Positions 1-7,700 of a stretch of DNA of 34,329 nucleotides are shown here, one piece after another (the stretch's first letter is position 1; every line of letters begins with the position of its first letter). Origin of the DNA: Chloroflexota bacterium. GTDB taxonomy: Bacteria > Chloroflexota > UBA11872. The DNA lies in contig JAPOVQ010000007.1 in NCBI GenBank assembly GCA_026708035.1, forward strand, positions 1 to 34,329. The letters run 5' to 3'. The notes under the pieces were generated by a model, which was not told the origin of the DNA, did not search any database, and was given only the letters and a program-made list of their open reading frames with translations. The translations under genes and the position numbers were made by a program.

Positions 1-2
1 CG

Positions 3-332
3 GGCGGCCAGGCCCAGCGCATCGCCGTCGCGCGCGCCATTGCGGGCGATCCGCGCGTGCTAGTGCTGGACGAGGCCACCTCCGCGCTCGACGCCGAAGC
101 GGAGCACTTGGTGTTGCGGGGCTTGGAACGCGCGCGCGAGGGGCGGACGACGCTGGTGATCGCCCACCGGCTGTCCACCGTGCACCAGGCGGACCAGGTC
201 GTCGTGCTCGACGCGGGCCGCGTGCTGGACGTAGGACGGCACGACAAGCTTTACGAACGTTGCGGGCTCTACCGCGAGCTGTGCGACCGGCAGATGCAAC
301 CGATCACCGAGGCGCGAGCGAACGATGCCTAG
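3..332 (+). CDS. ABC exporter half-transporter, C-terminal end (partial)
   Basis: Only the last 109 residues lie in the window; the gene starts upstream of base 1. The visible part is the C-terminal half of an ABC nucleotide-binding domain. It opens in the family signature ([13 protein letters not shown]), followed by Walker B and D-loop ([12 protein letters not shown]) and the switch histidine (VIAHRLST). The end of the protein resembles the end of the next gene closely ([19 protein letters not shown] versus DGGRVRDAGRHNELYERSD). The next gene begins 36 bases later in the same direction. Family knowledge: adjacent half-exporters of the MdlA/MdlB or lipid A/multidrug type usually form a heterodimer that exports a hydrophobic substrate. 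The pairing is likely; the substrate cannot be told. Confidence 0.93.
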   Translation, partial: GGQAQRIAVARAIAGDPRVLVLDEATSALDAEAEHLVLRGLERAREGRTTLVIAHRLSTVHQADQVVVLDAGRVLDVGRHDKLYERCGLYRELCDRQMQPITEARANDA

Positions 333-368
333 CAGGGGGTACAACCGCTGAGCGCCTCGGCGCCGAGC

Positions 369-2129
369 ATGGACGCGCCGCGAGCGTTGTCCGATTGGGC
401 GATCGCCTCGCGCCTGTGGGCGTATCTGCGCGGGTCGCGCCTCGACTTCGCGATTGCCGCGGCGGTGACCGCCGGGAACTCCGCCGTGATGATCACGCGC
501 CCGTGGCTGCTGCACGTCCTCATCGACGATGTCTTCGGCAAGCAGGACCGTGGCCTGTTGATTCCCACGCTGCTCGGGATCGCCGGCTGCGGCGTCGGGC
601 TCGGAATTGCCGCCGTGTTCGGGCATTGGGCCCACACGCGGGCGGCCGAGGGCGCGATGTCCCGGATGCGCCAGGACGTCCTGCGACAGGCGCAACGCAT
701 TCCCATCGGCCATCTGCGCGGAAGGCGAACGGGCGAAATCGTGTCGCATCTGACAGCCGACGCGGCCGTGATCTCAACCGTCTACCTGCACGCCGGGTCG
801 GTGCTGTTCGCGCAGGCGCTGCGGATGCCCGGGTACCTGGTCATCATGTTCGCCATCGACTGGCGGCTCGGGCTTATCGCCGTGGCGACGCTGCCGATTC
901 ACGCGCTGATGGCGACGCGCGTCAGGGGGCGGACGCAGGCGGCCGGCGCGCGAGTGCAGAGCGCGATGGGGCGCCTTTCGGCGGTGATGACAGAGCTGGT
1001 CGGCGGCGCCCGCGACGTGAAAGCCTTCAACCGGCAGGGGTGGGCAGGCGAACGGCTCGATACCGAGACCCGGGGCTTGTGGCGAGCGCGCGTTCGGGTC
1101 GCGCTGCTCGAGAGCCTGGGGCAGATGTCGCACCTGGCCTACTGGACAGCGTTAATCGCGATCTGGGCGTTTCTGGCCGACGCGGTCGTCGCCGGGACGG
1201 TGGCGGTCGGGTTCCTGGTGGCCTCCGGCCAGTATCTGCTGCAAGTCGGCGGGCCGGTGCGGAACACGTTGAACGACTTCGTCCAGATCCAGGTCGTGCT
1301 CGGCACCGCCCGTCGGGTGTTCGGGTTCCTGGACACGCCGCGAGAGCTCGACGACGAGGCCGGACGTTCGTTGGCGGTATCGCGCGGCGAACTCCAGGTC
1401 GAGAGTGTCGAGTTTTCCTACGGCGAAGAAGACGTGCTGCGCCAGGTGTCGTTTGCCGCCTCACCCGGTGAGCGGGTGGCCTTGGTCGGACCGAGTGGGG
1501 CGGGCAAGTCGACACTGATCAGCCTGATGCTCAAGTTCTACGAACCGCGCGCCGGTCAAATTGCCATCGACGGGCAGGACATTCGCGACGCCAGTGCGGC
1601 AGCGGTGCGTCAGAGCATTGGCGTGGTGTTTCAGGACGCCACGCTATTCGACGGATCGGTCTCGGAAAACATCTCGCTTGGGCGCGAAATGGTCACCGAG
1701 GCCGACGTCCGCCGGGCCGCGGTGCTGGCCAACGCCGACGACTTCATCACCGCCCTGGAGCACGGCTACGACACCAACATCGGCGAGCGTGGCGTGAGGC
1801 TGTCGGGTGGACAGGTACAGCGCATCGCCATTGCCCGCGCCATCGTCGGCGATCCGCGCATCCTGGTGCTGGATGAGGCCACGTCGTCGCTGGACGCCGA
1901 GTCCGAGTGGCTGGTGCAGCAAGGACTCGAGCGGGCGTCCGCGGGGCGCACCACGCTCGTGATCGCGCACCGACTCGCGACGGTGCGTCAAGCCGACCGC
2001 ATCGTCTTCCTCGACGGCGGGCGCGTGCGGGACGCCGGGCGGCACAATGAGCTCTACGAGCGCAGCGACCACTACCGTCGGCTCTGCGACCTCCAACTGC
2101 TTCGCGGCGAAGCGTCGAGTCCGGCCTAG
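369..2129 (+). CDS. ABC exporter half-transporter (fused membrane and ATPase domains)
   Basis: A 586-residue type IV ABC exporter. The membrane domain covers about residues 15-300 with hydrophobic helices and the usual long cytoplasmic extensions. The ATPase domain covers about 330-575, with Walker A GPSGAGKST at 374-382, signature LSGGQ at 478-482, Walker B ILVLDE at 498-503 and the switch histidine H534. All catalytic residues are present, so this half should hydrolyse ATP. The ATG at 369 is the only good start after the previous stop. The spacing of 36 bases to the preceding half-transporter suggests one operon and a heterodimer in the inner membrane. The cargo could be a lipid, drug or peptide; nothing nearby fixes it. 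Confidence 0.93.
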   Translation: MDAPRALSDWAIASRLWAYLRGSRLDFAIAAAVTAGNSAVMITRPWLLHVLIDDVFGKQDRGLLIPTLLGIAGCGVGLGIAAVFGHWAHTRAAEGAMSRMRQDVLRQAQRIPIGHLRGRRTGEIVSHLTADAAVISTVYLHAGSVLFAQALRMPGYLVIMFAIDWRLGLIAVATLPIHALMATRVRGRTQAAGARVQSAMGRLSAVMTELVGGARDVKAFNRQGWAGERLDTETRGLWRARVRVALLESLGQMSHLAYWTALIAIWAFLADAVVAGTVAVGFLVASGQYLLQVGGPVRNTLNDFVQIQVVLGTARRVFGFLDTPRELDDEAGRSLAVSRGELQVESVEFSYGEEDVLRQVSFAASPGERVALVGPSGAGKSTLISLMLKFYEPRAGQIAIDGQDIRDASAAAVRQSIGVVFQDATLFDGSVSENISLGREMVTEADVRRAAVLANADDFITALEHGYDTNIGERGVRLSGGQVQRIAIARAIVGDPRILVLDEATSSLDAESEWLVQQGLERASAGRTTLVIAHRLATVRQADRIVFLDGGRVRDAGRHNELYERSDHYRRLCDLQLLRGEASSPA

Positions 2130-2217
2130 GAGCGGCGGGGAGCGACTTGGTGCCCCTGCGCCGTGACGGTTCGGCTATTGTGCGCCCGGCAGCGTGGGCA
2201 AACCCTTGGACCCGCAT

Positions 2218-3042
2218 ATGAGAATCCTGGTCGTGAACGACGACGGCATCCAGGATCGGGGACTGTGGGCGCTGGCGGAGGCGCTGGAGCCCCTGGGCGA
2301 GGTGCGCGTCTACTCGCCGGATCGCAACTACAGCGGCGCCGGAATGTCCGTCGCGCTCACGCCCGAGTTCCATTTGCAGCGCGCGGGGCCGCCGGAGGGC
2401 ATCCGCACGAGTGTTCCCGGATACACGGCGGACGCTTCGCCGGCCAACCTGGCGGCTTTGGGATGCGCCATCGGCTTCGATCGCGAGCCGGACGTGATCG
2501 TGTCCGGCATCAATCCCGGCTGGAACACGGGCGTGCAGGGCTATGTGAGCTCGGGAACCATGGGCGCGGCGCGCGTGGCGCTCGATCGCGGGTTCACCGG
2601 CATCGCCGTATCCCACACGCCGCAATCGCCGGAGGACAAGCGGGCCATCGCCGCCGCCGTGGCGCGCTTCGTCGCCGCGGCCAATGCGCATGGCGTCCTG
2701 AAACAGCCGCTGCTGGTCAACATCAACACGCCCGAAAGGTTCGCGGCCACTGAGCCGGTTTGGCTCACGCGGCCGGCGCGGTTCACGCTGTTCGAGGGTC
2801 TGCGGCCCACGGAAGAGCCGATCGTCGAGGGCAATCGGATCACCGTCCGCGTGGAATACGGCAGGATCTTCGACGGCCCCGGCACCGATGACGACGAGAC
2901 GGCGGCGCTGAAGGCCGGCGCGGTGTCGATCTGCGTCACCGATCCGTTCACGGCGGAAGTGATGTTTGACGGCCCGTGGCCAGCGATCGCCCGTACGTTT
3001 TCGCCCGCCGCCAGGCCCGTGCCCGACGCCCCGGCCCCGTGA
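2218..3042 (+). CDS. surE: 5'/3'-nucleotidase SurE
   Basis: A 274-residue SurE, a metal-dependent phosphatase that removes phosphate from nucleoside monophosphates and short polyphosphate in the cytoplasm. The start is placed at the ATG at 2218 because SurE proteins begin MRILVVNDDGI. A GTG 24 bases upstream would add an unconserved leader. Metal ligands D8 and D9 are present, followed by the YSGAGMSVALT segment (canonical RSG-type loop) and the SGIN-P-GWN-TG loop with N99. Length is slightly above the usual 250 residues because of a proline/alanine-rich C-terminus. A TATTGT hexamer (2176-2181) 36 bases before the start may be a -10 box. The gene is separate from the ABC genes and is followed by two palindromic repeats. 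Confidence 0.95.
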   Translation: MRILVVNDDGIQDRGLWALAEALEPLGEVRVYSPDRNYSGAGMSVALTPEFHLQRAGPPEGIRTSVPGYTADASPANLAALGCAIGFDREPDVIVSGINPGWNTGVQGYVSSGTMGAARVALDRGFTGIAVSHTPQSPEDKRAIAAAVARFVAAANAHGVLKQPLLVNINTPERFAATEPVWLTRPARFTLFEGLRPTEEPIVEGNRITVRVEYGRIFDGPGTDDDETAALKAGAVSICVTDPFTAEVMFDGPWPAIARTFSPAARPVPDAPAP

Positions 3043-3063
3043 CGAGACCGGTACATATCCCCT

Positions 3064-3090
3064 CCGTCATTCCGGCGAAGGCCGGAATCC
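3064..3090. repeat. Extragenic palindromic repeat, CATTCCGGC type
   Basis: A perfect 8-base-pair stem (ATTCCGGC at 3069-3076 with GCCGGAAT at 3081-3088) closes a four-base GAAG loop. It lies 22 bases after the surE stop. It resembles a short palindrome I know as widespread in intergenic DNA of many bacteria. There is no T-run after it, so it is not a classic terminator, though it could stabilise the surE transcript end. Confidence 0.75.
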
Positions 3091-3130
3091 AGTCCGGTCG
3101 AACCTCGAAGCGCACCGGATGCTTGGCGTC

Positions 3131-3151
3131 GGGCGGGTCTGAGACCCGCCC
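3131..3151. repeat. Extragenic palindrome, GGGCGGGTC type
   Basis: A perfect 9-base-pair stem (GGGCGGGTC at 3131-3139 with GACCCGCCC at 3143-3151) with a TGA loop, between surE and the carboxypeptidase gene. It is a different sequence family from the hairpin at 3064-3090. A transcriptional role is possible but not shown. Confidence 0.7.
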
Positions 3152-3204
3152 CTTCAGGCTGATGCAAACGCCTCATTGCGACCAAATGACGAAGTGGAGC
3201 ACTC

Positions 3205-4713
3205 ATGACCCCCAGGCTTGACGAGCTGCGCCTCCGGCTGCGTGAGGTCGGCGACCTGCGCGCGGCGGCGGCGGTGCTGCACTGGGACCAGACCACCTAC
3301 ATGCCGCCGAAGGGCGCGGCATCCCGCGGGCGGCAGATCGCCACGCTCGAACGGCTGGCGCACGCCGCGTTCACGGACGCCGCCATCGGCTCGTTGCTCG
3401 ACGACTTGCAACCATATGCGGACGGCTTGCCGCCGGAGCATCCCGACGCCGCCTTGATCCGCGTCACGCGGCGCGACTACGAGCGCGACGTACGCGTGCC
3501 GGCCGACTTCGCCGCCGCGCTCGAAGAGCATGCGGCGGCCTCCTATGCCGCCTGGATCAAGGCGCGGCCCGCCGACGACTTTTCCGCCGTCCGGCCCGTG
3601 CTCGAGCGCACGCTGGATCTCAGCCGGGAGCTGTCGAACTTCACGCCAAACGTGGAGCACGTCGCCGACCCGCTGATCGACCGCCAGGACCCGGGCATGA
3701 CCGCCTCCGAGATTTCGGCCTTGTTCGCGGCGCTGCGCGCGCGGCTGGTTCCCCTGCTGCGGCAGATCGCCGCCGCGGGTGGGAACGACGACTCCCCGGT
3801 CCGCCAGCACTTTCCCATCGGCAACCAGCGCGAATTCGCCCGCCGCGTGGTCGCGCTGATGGGCTTCGACTTCGACCGCGGCCGCATCGACGACACGGCG
3901 CATCCGTTCATGACCACCTTCGCGTCGGACGACGTGCGCATCACCGTGCGGGCCGACGAGCATTTCCTCGGCGAGCATCTCTTCAGCGCCATGCACGAGG
4001 CCGGCCACGCGCTCTACGAGCTGGGCGTGGATCCAGCGTTCGAGGGCACGCCGCTCGGCGACGGCGCCTCCAACGGCATGCACGAGAGCCAGTCGCGGCT
4101 CTGGGAGAACTTCGTGGGGCGCGGCCTGGACTTCTGGGAAGGGCAGTACGCGCACTTGCAGGCGACGTTTCCGGACCAATTGGGATCGGTGCCGCTGGAT
4201 GAGTTCTATCCCGCGATCAACTACGTGCAGCCGTCGCTGATTCGCACGGACGCCGACGAAGTCACCTACAACCTGCACGTGATGCTGCGATTCGACCTGG
4301 AGTTGGAGCTGCTCGACGGGCGGCTGGACGTGCGCGACCTGCCGGAGGCCTGGCGCGCGCGCTACTCCAGCGACCTAGGCGTCGAGCCGCCGGACGACCG
4401 CGACGGCGTGCTGCAGGACGTGCACTGGTTCCACGGCACGATCGGCGGGGCGTTTCAGGGCTACACGCTGGGCAACCTCATCAGCGCCCAGGTCTTCGCC
4501 GCTGCTCGACGAGCGCTGCCGGACCTGCCCGAACGCATCCGCCACGGCGACCTGACGACGCTGCACGACTGGCTGCGGCACTCGATCTACGGCCATGGTC
4601 GCGTGTTTACGGCTTCCGAACTCGTGCAACAGGTCACCGACGCTCCAATCGGCGTCGACGCCATCATGGACCACCTGTCCCGCAAATACGGCGAGATTTA
4701 CGGTCTGGCCTAG
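3205..4713 (+). CDS. Metal-dependent carboxypeptidase, M32 family (Taq type)
   Basis: A 502-residue protein matching the usual length of family M32 thermostable carboxypeptidases, which remove C-terminal amino acids from peptides with a broad specificity. The zinc-binding HEAGH motif is at residues 264-268 (in FSAMHEAGHALYE). The second conserved segment HESQSR follows at 293-298 and supplies the third ligand, E294. Other family blocks visible are LHWDQTTYMP near residue 25, the IRTDADEVTYNLH segment and the late GTIGGAFQGYTLGN segment. The protein is all-helical with no signal peptide, so it is cytoplasmic. It stands alone between two repeat-bearing spaces. Its likely job is turnover of peptides. 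The assignment to the family is firm; the gene symbol is left open. Confidence 0.95.
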   Translation: MTPRLDELRLRLREVGDLRAAAAVLHWDQTTYMPPKGAASRGRQIATLERLAHAAFTDAAIGSLLDDLQPYADGLPPEHPDAALIRVTRRDYERDVRVPADFAAALEEHAAASYAAWIKARPADDFSAVRPVLERTLDLSRELSNFTPNVEHVADPLIDRQDPGMTASEISALFAALRARLVPLLRQIAAAGGNDDSPVRQHFPIGNQREFARRVVALMGFDFDRGRIDDTAHPFMTTFASDDVRITVRADEHFLGEHLFSAMHEAGHALYELGVDPAFEGTPLGDGASNGMHESQSRLWENFVGRGLDFWEGQYAHLQATFPDQLGSVPLDEFYPAINYVQPSLIRTDADEVTYNLHVMLRFDLELELLDGRLDVRDLPEAWRARYSSDLGVEPPDDRDGVLQDVHWFHGTIGGAFQGYTLGNLISAQVFAAARRALPDLPERIRHGDLTTLHDWLRHSIYGHGRVFTASELVQQVTDAPIGVDAIMDHLSRKYGEIYGLA

Positions 4714-4754
4714 CCGACCGCCGGTAGTTCGCCCGCACTGACCGCCCGCAGACG

Positions 4755-4893
4755 CTAGGAATGCTCTGAAAAAGCCCATCGAATCGGTCCCGATCCGTTC
4801 GCCCTGAGCTTGTCGAAGGGCCGTTCATGGTTTGACAAGCTCACCACGAACGGCTTGGGGCGCGCTTCAGGGGTTTATTCAGAGATTCCCTAG
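4755..4893. mobile_element. MITE-like element A, CTAG-flanked with terminal inverted repeats
   Basis: A 139-base intergenic element. The left end reads CTAGGAATGCTCTGAAAAAG; the right end on the other strand reads CTAGGGAATCTCTGAATAAA. They match at 15 of 20 ungapped positions and share CTCTGAA. The palindromic CTAG at both ends could be a target duplication or part of the inverted repeat. It encodes no protein and encloses a long hairpin (4795-4853). A second element of the same plan is at 17472-17622. The call as a non-autonomous insertion element is inference from structure. The transposase family is unknown, although a CTAG target fits the YTAR target of some IS5-type elements. Confidence 0.6.
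4795..4853. repeat. Long imperfect hairpin nested in element A
   Basis: Arms at 4795-4814 and 4834-4853 are inverted copies identical at 17 of 20 positions, with all three mismatches together at positions 8-10. The loop is 19 bases. A competing smaller stem (GCCCT at 4801 with AGGGC at 4817) is also possible. The core TGAGCTTGTC resembles an intergenic repeat I recognise as common in several bacterial phyla. Confidence 0.7.
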
Positions 4894-4898
4894 GTGTA

Positions 4899-4920
4899 GG
4901 GGCGCCCCTTGTGGGCGCCC
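4899..4920. repeat. Extragenic GGGCGCCC palindrome pair
   Basis: Two self-complementary GGGCGCCC blocks (within 4899-4908 and at 4913-4920) are separated by about five bases, so they can pair with each other. The repeat lies just outside the right CTAG of element A. Translated in one frame it gives the RGAPCGRPP string typical of spurious repeat-derived ORFs. Confidence 0.65.
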
Positions 4921-5016
4921 GCCTGCGCCGCCAACTTTGGGAAAACGCGATCGGCACGCTTCGAGCCTTGACGACCGGCCCGCCCGCGCTCACCATCGGG
5001 TCCAAGGAGGCCCGCC

Positions 5017-6126
5017 ATGGTCACCACCACGCTACCGGAAGCCGACGCCCGCACTGAATCCGAAGCCAAGACGCAACTCAAGCTCATCGACGCCGACGTC
5101 CACAACTACGTCAACTCCATCGACGAGCTGCTGCCGTTCCTGGCGACGCGCTGGCATGCCTACATCGAGCAATCGGGATTCGAGGCGCCGGGAGGCAATA
5201 TCTACCCGCGCCTCTATGAGAATGCGGCGCGCCGCGACTCTTTCCCGCCCAGCGGCTGCTTGCCCGGCGGCGACCCGGATTTCGCCCGCGACCAGCTCCT
5301 GGACGGCTGGGGCATCGACGCCGCCATTCTGAATCCGCTGTATGTCGCGTCGTCGTTGCGCAACCTCGATTTCGCCAACGACCTCTCGCGCGCGGTGAAC
5401 GAACTGACGGCCGCGCGCTGGCTGGACCACGACCCCCGCTGGCGTGGATCGATTGTCGTCAACGTCGAGGACCCCGACGCGGCCGCCGCCGAGATCCGCC
5501 GCGCCGGTCGGGACCCGCGATTCGTGCAGGTGCTCCTGATCGTCCGCGCCGTCGAGCCCTATGGCCGGCGGCGGTATCGCCCCATCCTCGCCGCGGCCAG
5601 CGACATGGGCCTGCCGCTGGGGATTCACTTCGGGGGCAACCCCGGGCCCATCACCGCCACGGGCTGGCCGTCGTTCTACATCGAGGACCACACGGGCATG
5701 CCGCAGGCCTTCGAGGCCCAGGTGCTCAGCCTTGTGGCCGAGGGCGTGTTCGAGAGCTTCCCCGATCTGCGGGTGGCGCTGGTCGAGGGCGGTTTTGCCT
5801 GGCTGCCGGCGCTGATGTGGCGCTTCGACAAGAACTACAAGGGGCTGCGGGACGAGGTCCCCTGGCTCAAGAAGCTGCCCAGCGAGTACATCCGGGAGCA
5901 CTTCCGGGCAACCACGCAGCCGATGGAGGAGCCGGACGACCCGCGCCACCTGCTGCAGATCATGGACATGATCGGGCGCGACGATTTCCTGATGTTCGCC
6001 ACCGACTACCCGCACTGGGACTTCGACGCGCCCGACCGGGCGGTGCCGTCCATCGTTCCGGACGACATGCGCGAGGGCATCATGTCCGGCAACGCGGCGG
6101 CGTTTTATGACTTCGACCGCGCATGA
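5017..6126 (+). CDS. Amidohydrolase-related metal-dependent hydrolase
   Basis: A 369-residue TIM-barrel protein of the amidohydrolase 2 group, whose members hydrolyse or decarboxylate carboxylated and aromatic substrates. The N-terminal metal motif is D27-V-H29 (IDADVHNY), a strand-end histidine H204 lies in HFGGNPG, and the late aspartate D330 lies in ATDYPHWD. EGGFAWLP is another family block. A strong Shine-Dalgarno AAGGAGG at 5004-5010 sits six bases before the ATG and fixes the start. The last 20 bases overlap the Rieske gene, so the two are probably co-translated. Family members include decarboxylases of the aminocarboxymuconate type, but the real substrate is unknown. The partner gene suggests breakdown of an organic compound; that is inference. 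Confidence 0.88.
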   Translation: MVTTTLPEADARTESEAKTQLKLIDADVHNYVNSIDELLPFLATRWHAYIEQSGFEAPGGNIYPRLYENAARRDSFPPSGCLPGGDPDFARDQLLDGWGIDAAILNPLYVASSLRNLDFANDLSRAVNELTAARWLDHDPRWRGSIVVNVEDPDAAAAEIRRAGRDPRFVQVLLIVRAVEPYGRRRYRPILAAASDMGLPLGIHFGGNPGPITATGWPSFYIEDHTGMPQAFEAQVLSLVAEGVFESFPDLRVALVEGGFAWLPALMWRFDKNYKGLRDEVPWLKKLPSEYIREHFRATTQPMEEPDDPRHLLQIMDMIGRDDFLMFATDYPHWDFDAPDRAVPSIVPDDMREGIMSGNAAAFYDFDRA

Positions 6127-6472
6127 CGTCGGGGCGCTCGCCGATTTCGGTGTGCGCTGCGCGCGCCGCGTGCAAATCGGACGCCACGCCGTCGTCGTGG
6201 TCCGCTGGGGTGACGAGGTCTACGCCCTGCGCGACACCTGCGCCCACCAGGGCGCGCGGCTGTCCAACGGCACGCTGGGACATCACGTCACCGCCGCCGC
6301 GGCCGGAGCTCCCTTCATTCTCGACCCGGATTCACGCGTGCTTCGCTGTCCCTGGCACGGCTGGCAATACGACCTCTGCACGGGCCGCTCACTGCACTTT
6401 CCCGACCGTGCCCGCGTGAGGACCTATCCCGCTCGCGTCGCCGATGGCCGCGTCTACGTGGACCTCGGCTAG
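6107..6472 (+). CDS. Rieske [2Fe-2S] ferredoxin-like protein
   Basis: A 121-residue single-domain Rieske protein. The cluster ligands are clear: C45-x-H47 (CAHQGARLSNG) and C81-x2-H84 (CPWHGWQYDL). The GWQYD segment is typical of Rieske domains of ring-hydroxylating oxygenases and their ferredoxins rather than of cytochrome bc1. There is no signal or membrane segment, so it is soluble. The ATG lies inside the end of the amidohydrolase gene (20-base overlap), and its own end overlaps the next gene by 29 bases. It probably passes electrons to a partner oxygenase or reductase, which is not encoded in the window. It may alternatively be a small subunit working directly with the neighbouring hydrolase; nothing proves this. 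Confidence 0.9.
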   Translation: MTSTAHDVGALADFGVRCARRVQIGRHAVVVVRWGDEVYALRDTCAHQGARLSNGTLGHHVTAAAAGAPFILDPDSRVLRCPWHGWQYDLCTGRSLHFPDRARVRTYPARVADGRVYVDLG

Positions 6473-7613
6473 CACGGACGCTGCGGTGGAGGCGGCCGTC
6501 GCTGCGATTCGATCGTCGCGAGCCATGGTGGCGCTGGCGATCACCGGCGGGGGTTCGGGCGTCATCCCACGCCTGCTGACGCGTCCCGGCGCCTCGCGCA
6601 CCGTGCTGGAGGCGCAGGTGCCATACGGTCGTCGCGCGCTGACGGAGTTGCTTGGGGCGGAGCCGGCGTCGCGCTGCTCGGCAGAGACCTCGCGCGAGCT
6701 GGCGCAGGCCGTGTATCAGCGGGCGCTGCGGCTGCGTGAGACGTCCCATGTACCGGTGCTCGGGCTGGGCGCTACCGCCGCCCTGGTCACCGACCGTGCG
6801 CGCAATGGCTCACACCGTGTCCACGTCGCCGTCGTCGATGGCTTTCAGTGCTGGGAAGCGACGGTTCGGCTGCGCAAAAACGCCCGCACGCGCGCGAAAG
6901 AGGAGGCGGTTGCCGAGCATGTCATTCTCGGCGCCCTGGCAGAGGCCATGGCCGGCAGCGACGTAGATGCCGCCCCTGACTCGGATGAACGCCTGTGCAT
7001 CGACACGGTGCCACTGGCCCATCCGTGCGACATCATCGCGGGCGGTGAGCAGCCCTGGGCCACGGTCGACACGACTGGCGGCACACGCGCGGGCGGACCG
7101 TTGCCAGGGATTGTCCTGCCCGGGTCGTTCAACCCGCTGCACGAAGGCCACGCCGCGCTGCTCGAAGCCGCGCGCCGCCGTTCGACCGGCGTCGCGGCCT
7201 ACGAAATCTCCATCACGAATGTGGACAAGCCGCCACTCTCAGCCGCCGAGCTCAATGCGCGGCTGGTGCAGTTTCGCGGTCGAGCGCCGGTGGTGCTCAC
7301 GCGCGCTCCAACCTTCGTCGAAAAGGCCCGGCTGCTGCCCGGCACGGCGTTCGCGGTGGGGGCGGATACCGCCGCCCGCATCCTCGAGCCCCACTACTAC
7401 GGCGGCGCGGAGGGGCTGGCGCAGGCCTTGGCGGAGCTGCGCGAGCTCGGCACCCGCTTTCACGTGGCCGAGCGGCGCGTGGGCGACAGGCTCCTCCGGC
7501 TCGACGACCTGCAGGCGCCGCCGTCGGCTGCCGACATGTTCGAGGCCATTCCCGGCTCGGAGGTTGGAGTTGACATCTCGTCCACCGAATTGCGCGGGCG
7601 GAGTGGGGCCTAG
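6444..7613 (+). CDS. CinA-like / nucleotidylyltransferase fusion protein
   Basis: A 389-residue two-domain protein. Residues 25-175 resemble the C-terminal domain of CinA, the PncC-type nicotinamide mononucleotide deamidase domain (ALAITGGGSG, RPGASRTVLEAQVPYG, CSAETSRELA), though the usual serine-containing ESxTGG is replaced by ITGGG. Residues 222-389 are a nucleotidylyltransferase of the NMN/pantetheine-phosphate type, with PGSFNPLHEGH at 226-236 and the ISSTELR nucleotide motif at 378-384. I recall the same architecture in plant and fungal proteins of unknown role. A link to NAD or nucleotide salvage or repair is inference. The start at 6444 overlaps the Rieske gene by 29 bases; a GTG at 6486 or ATG at 6525 is also possible. 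Confidence 0.85.
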   Translation: MAASTWTSASTDAAVEAAVAAIRSSRAMVALAITGGGSGVIPRLLTRPGASRTVLEAQVPYGRRALTELLGAEPASRCSAETSRELAQAVYQRALRLRETSHVPVLGLGATAALVTDRARNGSHRVHVAVVDGFQCWEATVRLRKNARTRAKEEAVAEHVILGALAEAMAGSDVDAAPDSDERLCIDTVPLAHPCDIIAGGEQPWATVDTTGGTRAGGPLPGIVLPGSFNPLHEGHAALLEAARRRSTGVAAYEISITNVDKPPLSAAELNARLVQFRGRAPVVLTRAPTFVEKARLLPGTAFAVGADTAARILEPHYYGGAEGLAQALAELRELGTRFHVAERRVGDRLLRLDDLQAPPSAADMFEAIPGSEVGVDISSTELRGRSGA

Positions 7614-7700
7614 ACGCGCTTACGGCCGTCGATCGCTTCGAGTCGCCACGGAATCGTCATGCCGCACGCCGTGCTGAATCTCAAGGCGTAGTGCGTGTTC

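Noticed and set aside
3154..4278. A 374-codon minus-strand open frame
   Set aside because: Antisense to the M32 carboxypeptidase, whose HEAGH site is intact on the plus strand.
4832..5332. A 166-codon plus-strand open frame
   Set aside because: It runs through element A and the GGGCGCCC repeat and then overlaps the well-supported amidohydrolase in another frame. Its RGAPCGRPP string is typical of translated repeats.
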